Shown in pieces: positions 5,910-13,100 of a DNA stretch of 14,258 bases (positions within the stretch are counted from its first letter, which is position 1; every line of letters starts with the position of its first letter). A program made the position numbers and the translations under genes. Under the pieces are notes generated by a model, which had not been told where the DNA came from, did not search any database, and saw only the letters and a list, made by a program, of their open reading frames with translations. Source of the stretch: DXYV01 sp045543215 (GTDB lineage: Bacteria; Bacillota; Clostridia; Oscillospirales; Oscillospiraceae); the NCBI GenBank assembly GCA_045543215.1, contig JAZQMD010000020.1:1-14258 (forward strand). The letters run 5' to 3'.

Positions 5910-7725
5910 CTTCTGTATATTCTCCTGTTAAGTTGGTTGGTATGTCTTCAAGTTGGATAAAAGACTCCATTGCAGATGAAGTGCTTTCTGCCGGGGGCTG
6001 GGAAGTCTCGGGAGAGATGCCCTCGGTGAGTGGCGGACTGGCATCAGGCAGAGTGGATTGGTCAGGAGGAGATTCCGATGGGGCAGAGGGTTGGGTGGGG
6101 GCCAGGCCAAGGCTGACTGCATCGGCAGGATTGTAGAGGATCACCTCGTCTCGGTGACTGTAATTGCTGGTATTTTCCAGGTTGCGGGAGATCAGAGAGC
6201 CATCCGCAGCGTACACGCAGCGGTAAACCACTACCTTGCGTCCGGTGTAGGGGGTGACCTCTTTTTGGGTGGTTCCCTGGGGGATGGAAGGATCGGGCTG
6301 ATACACGGTGGTATAATTTATGGTAGATAGTCGGTTTCGCTCAGTCTCTACATAGATGCCATCCGGGTTGGTGCCATAAAATTGTACTGTCAGATTGCGT
6401 CCATCGGTAAAGGCCAGTATTTTAATGGGGTAGGCTGTGCTGTTTTTGAATTCAAATTCCGGCCCACCCCAGGAAACGGTAGCATCCAAACCGTCGGGAA
6501 TATAACCAACGGCATATCGATGATTATGCCGAGTAACAATTTCCAAATTGGCATAAACAGCACAGGAGTATAGGGAGGAGGACACCTGACAGATACCACC
6601 GCCGGTTTCGTTCACCGTCATACCCATATAGTAGGCGGGGGCGGATTTGAAACCGGCTCCAGTGGTCCGCTCTCCAACCACCTTGTTGAAGGAAAATACA
6701 TCGCCCGGAAAAAGAATCATGCCGTTGCACTTCTCAGCGGCAAGTTTTACGTTGGACAGGCGGCTGGAAGTACCGCTGATATAGGTGAGACATTCGGAAA
6801 GTAAATCTTGATAGAGAAGGCCATTTTCTCCTGCCTCGGTGTAATCGGGCTGGGTGCGAACCAGAGGGATAGATACCGATTGACCGGGTGCGGCGGCGTC
6901 CAGAGCGGCCTGGGCGGCTGCCACATCAATGGAAATCCCCACCACAGGGGGGAGCGTATTCCCGTTTTGATCCAGACCTATCGGAAGGGGAGCGACGTAT
7001 ATCAGTTCGTTGAGTTCCTGGGCAGTAGGGGAAGGCGGTTCCACAGATACTGGAGTGAGTGCCAGAGAGGTTTGCCCGGAAGAAAAAGCGGAGAGAATGG
7101 CCTGCTTAGCGGCCTTTGTATCCAGTGCGCTACCAGGAGTGCCGGTAGTCACTACAAAGCCATCTTCATTCAAGGTATGGATGGTGTTGATGGGAGCAAC
7201 AGACACGGATCGGTTTAGTTCCATTAGGGTCTGATCTACTTCTAACTCAGCATTTTCATCGACGTACCGATAGGAGCAGAGTAGCTTAAAATTGGTGTTC
7301 ATGGTGCCTTTGCCAGTCAGGAAAAACAGACCCCGGTATAAAAATGGGACGGAGGGATACAGCTGTGCGATCTGATCCAGGGTGACTACCATGGACTGAG
7401 GATCGGGGGAGAGAACACCGGAGTCAATCAATACACGCTGATCTCCGCATACCACCTCGAGACTGGGGATATTATCTATCCGGATGGACTGAAGCAACAG
7501 ATTCTCTGCATCATCAAGGGATAGTCCGCTGAGGTTGAGTACCTCACCATGGGGATGAATTTCAACTATGACTCCCCTAGGAACTCTGGTTCCAAGCCAG
7601 GCGCAAAAGGCAGCGTAAGAGGAGAGCAGGGCGGCCAGAAAGACAAGGAGGATAATAACACATTTTGCAACAATGGACAGGCCTCCTTTAGCGAAGGAGC
7701 CGCTGTCAGGCATTGCTTGATTCAT
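5902..7725 (-). CDS. VanW-family membrane-anchored envelope protein
   Basis: A 607-residue protein. A single N-terminal helix (about 18-44) anchors it, with the bulk outside. Residues about 60-290 look like the repeat 'peptidoglycan-binding' region (PF12229 type) found before VanW domains, with TGTPGSALDTKAA (193-205) typical of it. The VanW domain spans about 320-450, with GERTTGAGF (351-359), GGGICQVSS (375-383) and HNHRYAVGY (400-408). A G5-like strand region follows (about 470-532), then a Pro/Ser/Thr-rich tail (540-585). The start has AAGGAGT 8 bases before ATG. VanW was named from a vancomycin-resistance cluster, but its function is unknown and nothing here implies resistance. Confidence 0.92.
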   Translation of the reverse strand: MNQAMPDSGSFAKGGLSIVAKCVIILLVFLAALLSSYAAFCAWLGTRVPRGVIVEIHPHGEVLNLSGLSLDDAENLLLQSIRIDNIPSLEVVCGDQRVLIDSGVLSPDPQSMVVTLDQIAQLYPSVPFLYRGLFFLTGKGTMNTNFKLLCSYRYVDENAELEVDQTLMELNRSVSVAPINTIHTLNEDGFVVTTGTPGSALDTKAAKQAILSAFSSGQTSLALTPVSVEPPSPTAQELNELIYVAPLPIGLDQNGNTLPPVVGISIDVAAAQAALDAAAPGQSVSIPLVRTQPDYTEAGENGLLYQDLLSECLTYISGTSSRLSNVKLAAEKCNGMILFPGDVFSFNKVVGERTTGAGFKSAPAYYMGMTVNETGGGICQVSSSLYSCAVYANLEIVTRHNHRYAVGYIPDGLDATVSWGGPEFEFKNSTAYPIKILAFTDGRNLTVQFYGTNPDGIYVETERNRLSTINYTTVYQPDPSIPQGTTQKEVTPYTGRKVVVYRCVYAADGSLISRNLENTSNYSHRDEVILYNPADAVSLGLAPTQPSAPSESPPDQSTLPDASPPLTEGISPETSQPPAESTSSAMESFIQLEDIPTNLTGEYTEDV

Positions 7726-7788
7726 ACTTTCACTCCTTTTTAGGGCGGGAACCCAATCTGCTACAACTATATTCTTATCTATATTTTC

Positions 7789-7817
7789 ATTATAATGCGT
7801 GCTAGACCAAGACGCAA
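7789..7817 (-). promoter_or_regulatory. Promoter of the VanW-DUF2461-deacetylase operon
   Basis: TTGCGT (7817-7812), 17 bases, perfect TATAAT (7794-7789) on the - strand. The start site near 7782 leaves a leader of about 57 bases before the VanW gene. Confidence 0.65.
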
Positions 7818-8037
7818 GAGCGGAAGTCTTACAAGTCTAAATATAAAAAATCCTAATTTGGGGGAAATGGACACTATTTTACTTTGTGGACTGATTCTGA
7901 TAGGACACACAAATTCTTTCGTCAAATTATACTAGAACAATAAAGCTCCTATAAATATAATATTTGGTAGGTCTTGCTGTTGCCTTCATTGGTTTACTTA
8001 ATACCCAAAAGGTAAAAGGGATGAAACGGTTCTTCTA
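7818..8037. other. AT-rich gap between divergent units
   Basis: Between the two divergent promoters I see no reading frame with a ribosome site, no tRNA and no clear hairpin. TATAAT occurs at 7956-7961 but lacks a convincing -35 box. Confidence 0.5.
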
Positions 8038-8066
8038 TTTACTTTTCAGAAGGTTTGGTATATGAT
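8038..8066 (+). promoter_or_regulatory. Probable promoter of the XpaC-like gene
   Basis: TTTACT (8038-8043), 17 bases, TATGAT (8061-8066). The leader of about 80 bases contains a 6-bp hairpin, GGTCAG (8103-8108) / CTGACC (8123-8128). Confidence 0.5.
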
Positions 8067-8154
8067 AAAAATAGATAGTCTGTAGATGGAGCCTTTGCTG
8101 GTGGTCAGGGCGAGATCTGTGTCTGACCGTCCCGATTAGGAGTGAATTGAGAGG

Positions 8155-9450
8155 ATGAACCAAAAGAAGAACGATGCAGACTGGGGCGGATGGCTTCTAA
8201 CCATCATTATGCTGGCTGCTTTTTGGCCAGTGGGGTTGTTTTTATTGTTCCGTCAGCTGATGGGCTATGGACATAATAATCGTCGAAATAGATCCTCAGT
8301 CATCAAGCGCCACCCTTATGATATCCAAAAGGAGGCCGAGCGCGGAAATCATGGATTGGGGGAAGCTTATGATGAAGGCAGGGTAAGAAGTGATATCGGT
8401 CAGCCCGGGACTTCTACTTTCCAAGGTCGGGCTAAGGGAGGAAAAAATAAAGAAAAAAAGATCAAGGCTACCCGCAGTCCAGTAAATTTGCCTAGGGGAA
8501 AAACGCTTATGATTGTGGGAGGAGCCATTGCGGGTGTTTTTGGTATAGGGCTGCTGTCCACTTTGGGAGAAGCCTTCTCCTACGGGGCCTTCTATCATTA
8601 TGTTGAGGATATCACTTCATTGTCCGGCTTTTTCTGCGGGGGGCTGGTGTGCCTATATGTAGGATTTCGCCGTCGTAGGCAGGCAAAGCGCTTTAAGAAA
8701 TATTATGCTTATATCGGGAAAAACCGTACCGTCAGTTTGTCTGCCCTGTCAGCAGCGATGGGAGTGAAGGAGAAAGTCATCTGTGAAGACCTTCAAGACA
8801 TGCTGGATGCGGGGGTACTTCCCGTAGGATATATTGACTTGGCAAATAGACGACTGGTGCTTTCTGATGAGGGGATCTCTGAGACGGCTTCTCAGGCCCC
8901 TCCCCAGGATCTACCGGAAAAAAAGACGATGGAAGATGAGAATGCGATCCTCCAGGAGATTAGGGAGGTCAATGATGCCATCCCAGATGAGGCCATGAGC
9001 ATCAAAATTGACCGCATCGGTGAAATCACTGGTAAGATTTTGGACTATCAGCGTAGCCATCCGGGCAAGAGTGGTCAGTTGCGCTCTTTCCTGAACTACT
9101 ATCTGCCGACTACCCTGAAGGTGCTGCGGGCCTATGCCCAGCTAGATGCACAGGGTATTGAGGGGGAAAACATCTCTGCAGCCAAGAAGCGGATTGAGGG
9201 GATGATGGATCAGGTGGTGTACGGATTTGAGAAGCAATTGGATAGATTATTTCAAAACGATGCGCTGGACATCACCTCTGACGTGGAGGTGCTGGAGAGC
9301 ATGCTGCGCAAGGACGGTTTGTCCGGGGGAATGACTCTGGGCGGCGGGTGTATGGAGAAGGCGGATTTCTCCCCCCAGCAGGCTTATCTGGACCTACAAA
9401 AGGTGGTTGATGAATTGTCAGAAAAGGGCAGCAGCAAGGGGATTACCTAG
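8155..9450 (+). CDS. XpaC-like membrane protein (5-bromo-4-chloroindolyl phosphate hydrolysis family)
   Basis: A 431-residue protein. The N-terminus has a membrane helix (about 12-32), a basic linker, then two more helices (about 118-138 and 155-171). Residues about 180-236 resemble a winged-helix/PCI-type segment (RTVSLSALSAAMGVKEKV). The C-terminal helical domain carries the XpaC-family block: IKIDRIGEITGKILDYQ (283-299), FLNYYLPTTLKVLRAYAQL (312-330) and ALDITSDVEVLESML (370-384). The family name comes from a B. subtilis indicator-dye phenotype; the true role is unknown. A TelA-type toxic-anion protein is the usual neighbour, but none lies next to this gene. GAGAGG touches the ATG and TAGGAG lies 12 bases upstream. 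Confidence 0.87.
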   Translation: MNQKKNDADWGGWLLTIIMLAAFWPVGLFLLFRQLMGYGHNNRRNRSSVIKRHPYDIQKEAERGNHGLGEAYDEGRVRSDIGQPGTSTFQGRAKGGKNKEKKIKATRSPVNLPRGKTLMIVGGAIAGVFGIGLLSTLGEAFSYGAFYHYVEDITSLSGFFCGGLVCLYVGFRRRRQAKRFKKYYAYIGKNRTVSLSALSAAMGVKEKVICEDLQDMLDAGVLPVGYIDLANRRLVLSDEGISETASQAPPQDLPEKKTMEDENAILQEIREVNDAIPDEAMSIKIDRIGEITGKILDYQRSHPGKSGQLRSFLNYYLPTTLKVLRAYAQLDAQGIEGENISAAKKRIEGMMDQVVYGFEKQLDRLFQNDALDITSDVEVLESMLRKDGLSGGMTLGGGCMEKADFSPQQAYLDLQKVVDELSEKGSSKGIT

Positions 9451-9465
9451 AGTTATAAAAAATAT

Positions 9466-9501
9466 AAGGGCCGGAGCGGAAAGAACCGCCCCGGCCTTTT
9501 T
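9466..9501. terminator. Bidirectional terminator between XpaC-like gene and rpiB
   Basis: GGCCGGAGCGG (9469-9479) pairs with CCGCCCCGGCC (9486-9496), one A-C mismatch, loop AAAGAA, followed by TTTTT. The left flank is A/T-rich, so it also serves rpiB, whose stop codon lies in the T-run. Confidence 0.9.
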
Positions 9502-9940
9502 ATGAGCCTTCCATAGAGATGATCTGCTCTACCCGCCTTTGATGCCGACCACCCTGGAATTGAGTGGAGAGAAAGGCATCCACAATATGCTCGGCCTCAA
9601 AGGGACCGGTAAAGCCACCGGCCAGGGCCAGCATATTTGCGTCGTTGTGCTGGCGGGTGAGTTGGGCAGAAAGTACGTCCCGGCACAGGGCACAGCGAAT
9701 CCCCTTCACTTTATTGGCGGCGATGGAGATACCGATACCAGTGGTGCAGATCACAATTCCCCATTGGCATTTACCACTGACCACAGCCTGGGAGGCCGCC
9801 TTGCCAAAATTGGGATAGTCGCAGCTGTCACTGGAGTGGGTTCCACAGTCCAGTAGCGTGTGGCCCTGCTTTTCAAGATGGGCCTTGAGATACTCTTTAA
9901 GCGCAAAGCCACCGTGATCACTGGCAATCGCAATGTTCAT
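9500..9940 (-). CDS. rpiB: Ribose-5-phosphate isomerase B
   Basis: A 146-residue cytosolic enzyme interconverting ribose 5-phosphate and ribulose 5-phosphate in the pentose phosphate pathway; relatives act on allose or galactose 6-phosphates. Key features are ASDHGG (6-11), catalytic C65 in ICTTGIGIS (64-72), H98 in HNDANMLALAGG (98-109), and the phosphate-binding arginines of the C-terminal GGRHQRR. Length is standard. The start is clear: AAAAGGAGC sits 7 bases before ATG. It lies 15 bases after the PHP phosphatase gene, so it is probably the last gene of that operon, ending at a shared terminator. Confidence 0.96.
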   Translation of the reverse strand: MNIAIASDHGGFALKEYLKAHLEKQGHTLLDCGTHSSDSCDYPNFGKAASQAVVSGKCQWGIVICTTGIGISIAANKVKGIRCALCRDVLSAQLTRQHNDANMLALAGGFTGPFEAEHIVDAFLSTQFQGGRHQRRVEQIISMEGS

Positions 9941-9955
9941 GGATATAGCTCCTTT

Positions 9956-10750
9956 TCATGAAATAGGGATCATGGTGGGCTTACGTTTGTCGTAGGTAGC
10001 CACATACCTGAAGCCCATATTTTTCAGGAGATCATAGGCCTCCCGGATGCCGACCCCCGCATGGGCAGGGTCGTGGGCATCGCTTCCAACGGTAATGAGT
10101 TCGCCACCCAGGGCCTTGTATCGCTCCAGTACGGGAGTCCATTCACTGATGGATCTTCCCCGGTAGGTGTTGACCTCAATACCCTTTCCCTGGGCAAGGA
10201 CGGTTTTCATAATATCGGTTACTTGATCTAAATAGGGATGAATGGTGACTATCCCGTTCATATACCGCAGGGGATAGATAATGTGGCCAAGCACATCATA
10301 GTAATTGGTAGCCGCCAGCTTTGCCATGGAGGAAAAGTAGTCGTTTAAAGTATCAGTGCAGCGTTCCGGGGAGGAGTAGTCGCTATAAAATAGATCGTCT
10401 CCGCCCTGCTCTGGGGAAAGATTGTGTATTGAGCCAATGACAAAATCCAGTTCAGGTTGATCAAGGATAACCTCTGAGACGGCGGGATCAATATGGCCCA
10501 TGCCGTATTCCAGCCCCAGTTTAAACTTGAGTCTGCCTTCAAATTGGGGAACAGTCTGGTGAAATTGTTTTAAGGCGGGGGCCCAGTCGTAGTCATAGAC
10601 CCGATTTGCATGGAGGTCTATAAGATCGCAATGGTCGGTAAGGCAAAGTTCGTTGATTCCGGCGGCAATGGCATGTTCGCCCATGACAGATAGCGGAACC
10701 TTACCGTCCATAGATAAAATAGAATGGGTGTGGTAATCGATAAAATACAT
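9956..10750 (-). CDS. PHP-domain phosphatase, histidinol-phosphatase (HisJ) family
   Basis: A 264-residue metal-dependent phosphoesterase. The PHP metal ligands are all visible: H7 and H9 in YHTHS, D39-H40 in TDHCD, E81 in LGLEYG, H109 in GSIHN, H156 in LGHI, and D224/H226 in SDAHD. The family includes histidinol-phosphate phosphatase (HisJ/HisK), but no other histidine genes are nearby, so the substrate is open. The start has GGAGGT 6 bases before ATG. It lies between the PMT glycosyltransferase (33 bases upstream) and rpiB, all on one strand, probably one transcript. Confidence 0.9.
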   Translation of the reverse strand: MYFIDYHTHSILSMDGKVPLSVMGEHAIAAGINELCLTDHCDLIDLHANRVYDYDWAPALKQFHQTVPQFEGRLKFKLGLEYGMGHIDPAVSEVILDQPELDFVIGSIHNLSPEQGGDDLFYSDYSSPERCTDTLNDYFSSMAKLAATNYYDVLGHIIYPLRYMNGIVTIHPYLDQVTDIMKTVLAQGKGIEVNTYRGRSISEWTPVLERYKALGGELITVGSDAHDPAHAGVGIREAYDLLKNMGFRYVATYDKRKPTMIPIS

Positions 10751-10783
10751 AAGAAACCTCCGGAAAAGATTAGAACCATTGAG

Positions 10784-12715
10784 CTATATAGGCCAGCTTG
10801 GGAGCCAGCGCAGGAAGTTCCAAGTGTACCATTCAGGGACATATAGCCCGATGAGTACCGGATAAAAGGCAGCATATAAGCCTACTGCACAGCCTGTAAA
10901 TCCATAGACCGCGAGACGATGCCCTGGCTGACGCCGGGCTAGCATATCATTCATAGCATAGGAAATGGCAAGTACACAGAAGAGGATGGAGGGGAAGTAA
11001 TGATAGGAAAAAGTGGTACGGAAAATAAAGATCCAGGGGATGAGCTGGGACAAATAGCCAATGAGAAGAAACAGGGCCCTAGCGCATCTGCGGCGAATGG
11101 CCTGGATAGCAGTAAGGATTACGCAGAGTAGACCTGTCCAGGAAATCAACGGATTGTTAAAAGAGGAAAAGGCGGCCTTCATACCGGGGATACGGTTCAT
11201 TTCCCGGAAGTAGAGGATGGGCCGTCCATCCATCAGCCACAAATACCAGCGGGACTCGTAGGGATGCACATCATGGACCCCCTGATGGTAGGTGAGCATG
11301 TAAACCTGATTATCCCAGACTGTGTTGAGCAGGCTGGTAAGGGTGGTTTCTCCCCTGGCCACCGCATAGGGAATATAGGAGGCCACATAGATTAGGACAG
11401 GGACGACAATGAAAAAGACCACGGACAAGCCGATGGTGCCCCAAAGGAAAGGGGTGAAGCGAGGGTAAAAACCTTCGACCTTGTTCCACTCTCGATATTT
11501 AAAGGCCAATCCCACCAGCCATAGCAGGGCCAGACCGACTCCTCCGTAGATTACTGTCCATTTACAGGCCACACCGATACCGAACATAAGCCCGCACAGG
11601 AAAAGCGATGGGGTGGATTTTCTCAGTTTCAGGTTAGGAGGAATGGTGAGCCATCGGTACATGAAAAAGTACATGGCCAAAATGAAGAATACACCATAAG
11701 TGTCAATGGTGGCGATGCGAGTTTGGGTCAGATGCATAAATTCGGAAACAAAAAGGATCGTACCACAGGAGGCTACCGCTATTCGACCAAATAGGTTTTT
11801 TAAAAACACATAGAGTAGGGGGAGCATGAGTACACCAAATAAGGTACCCATGAACCGCCAACCGAAGGGGGTCATGCCAAATATACGGATGCCCAGGGAA
11901 ATGATAAGCTTACCCAGGGGAGGGTGACTTATCTCGTAGGGATACACATTGTCAATGTGCTCTTTGGCAGTACGGGCATGGTAGATTTCATCAAAATAGG
12001 CAGAGTTGGTCCAGAAGGAGTCTTCCACCAATGCCTGTTCATCAAATAGGGATTCACTCCATTCGTCGACATAGGCAATGGGAAGTTGGGTTCCTTGGGA
12101 ATCAAAGAGAGCTAGTTCGCCCAGATCTAAAAACTCCCGAGTGGGGTGGGTGGGGCTGTAATCGGGATGAGCGGTGAGGCGGAACATGCTTCCTGTAATG
12201 GATACAGGAGATTTATTACCGGACTCATCTTCCGTCTCCACAATATTCCATTTAAGCAAGGTGTTATAGGTTTGGTCGATAGTCACGGAGGACCAGGTTC
12301 CGCCATCGGTGGTGTATTCCAAAGTATAAGAGCCAGTCCCGATACCGGTGAAGTAGTGTATCTCGGCAATGTCATAGACCCGATCCAGGGCAAATACCAC
12401 CGTTTGATTTTCCACCAGCCTGCTCCAGGATTCAATGTTTTGTATATTACCCAAGCGGAAAAACGCAGTACAAGCGTAAATCAGAGTGATAGTCGCCAGG
12501 GGAAGGATATCAAGTCGTTCCATGGGGTAGCGCTTTAGATTGAAGGTCATACGACCTGGCTGAAGTTCACTCATGGCAATCCATTCTAGAGAAAACTTCC
12601 GGGGAGAAATAGCAAACCAATAATAGGCGAAAAAGGCGATGCTTACCGCAATGAACAGTACGGCAAAGGCTAGCGTCGGGGTTAGGGAGGCGAAAGCTTT
12701 TGAAATGAATTCCAT
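10784..12715 (-). CDS. PMT-family glycosyltransferase with an inserted discoidin-like domain
   Basis: A 643-residue multi-pass membrane protein of the protein O-mannosyltransferase (PMT, GT39) type, which moves a sugar from a lipid carrier to an acceptor on the outer face. After two helices (about 13-35 and 68-86), residues about 96-206 form a beta domain resembling F5/8 type C (discoidin): VVFALDRVYDIAEIHYF, SYTLEYTTDGGTW and FLDLGELALF. Then comes the catalytic loop AYFDEIYHARTAKE (239-252; acidic pair D242-E243), SHPPLGK (263-269), and a helix-rich C-terminal half. ATG is preceded by AAGGAG. Whether the acceptor is protein or an envelope polymer is unknown. Confidence 0.9.
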   Translation of the reverse strand: MEFISKAFASLTPTLAFAVLFIAVSIAFFAYYWFAISPRKFSLEWIAMSELQPGRMTFNLKRYPMERLDILPLATITLIYACTAFFRLGNIQNIESWSRLVENQTVVFALDRVYDIAEIHYFTGIGTGSYTLEYTTDGGTWSSVTIDQTYNTLLKWNIVETEDESGNKSPVSITGSMFRLTAHPDYSPTHPTREFLDLGELALFDSQGTQLPIAYVDEWSESLFDEQALVEDSFWTNSAYFDEIYHARTAKEHIDNVYPYEISHPPLGKLIISLGIRIFGMTPFGWRFMGTLFGVLMLPLLYVFLKNLFGRIAVASCGTILFVSEFMHLTQTRIATIDTYGVFFILAMYFFMYRWLTIPPNLKLRKSTPSLFLCGLMFGIGVACKWTVIYGGVGLALLWLVGLAFKYREWNKVEGFYPRFTPFLWGTIGLSVVFFIVVPVLIYVASYIPYAVARGETTLTSLLNTVWDNQVYMLTYHQGVHDVHPYESRWYLWLMDGRPILYFREMNRIPGMKAAFSSFNNPLISWTGLLCVILTAIQAIRRRCARALFLLIGYLSQLIPWIFIFRTTFSYHYFPSILFCVLAISYAMNDMLARRQPGHRLAVYGFTGCAVGLYAAFYPVLIGLYVPEWYTWNFLRWLPSWPI

Positions 12716-12775
12716 GGCAATCTCCTTACAGTCATACCATTCATCGGAGTTGTTGAGCTTGTCTAAAGCCTTCCC

Positions 12776-12804
12776 ATTTTACACCGTTTTTTTCTGCTTG
12801 CCTA
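12776..12804 (-). promoter_or_regulatory. Probable promoter of the PMT-PHP-rpiB operon
   Basis: On the - strand TAGGCA (12804-12799), 17 bases, TAAAAT (12781-12776). The start site near 12769 leaves about 54 bases of leader, ending with AAGGAG before the PMT start. Confidence 0.5.
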
Positions 12805-12836
12805 GTGGTATTTTAAAAAAATGAGAGGGAAGAAGG

Positions 12837-12876
12837 AAAAGAGCGTATCGTGGAAATGTCCAGATACGCCCCTTTT
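12837..12876. terminator. Hairpin, likely terminator behind dnaJ
   Basis: AAAAG...GCGTATC-G-TGGA, loop AATG, TCCA-GATACGC...CTTTT: an 11-bp stem with one bulged G, extended by the A and T runs across a small internal loop. It lies between the dnaJ end and the promoter of the PMT operon, where a terminator is expected, although the - strand T-run is only four bases. Confidence 0.6.
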
Positions 12877-13100
12877 GAAAAAAGTAGAGAGATAAATTTA
12901 GTTGGCAAAATATAAGTTTAGGGTGGAGAACAGACCACCGGGAGTGGAGGAAGAGTATCCTTCTTAAACCGGAATGCAGGCAAAGAAAATATTGAAATTC
13001 CGGTTTACAGGTATGGTGCGAAGGCCTTATTTTAGAAGACAGTAAGGCCCCATGTATTTAAATAGCCCGGTGAGGAAGTAGATGAGTGCAGTTTCTGTAG
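12877..13100. other. Hairpin-rich gap downstream of dnaJ
   Basis: No credible reading frame. Three further inverted repeats occur: GGTGG/CCACC (12922-12939), an 11-bp perfect pair TAAACCGGAAT/ATTCCGGTTTA (12965-13007, 21-base loop), and GGCCTTA/TAAGGCC (13023-13049). With the terminator at 12837-12876 this makes four hairpins in about 210 bases. They may be the 3' end of the dnaJ message or a small RNA; I see no known riboswitch signature. Confidence 0.5.

Noticed and set aside
6808..7218. A 136-residue + strand frame opposite the VanW-family gene
   Set aside because: Antisense to a well-supported coding region, with no recognisable motif of its own.
5902..7725. Reading the VanW-family gene as a vancomycin-resistance locus
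   Set aside because: No vanA/vanB-type ligase, vanH, vanX or VanRS genes are present; VanW domains are widespread in Clostridia without resistance.
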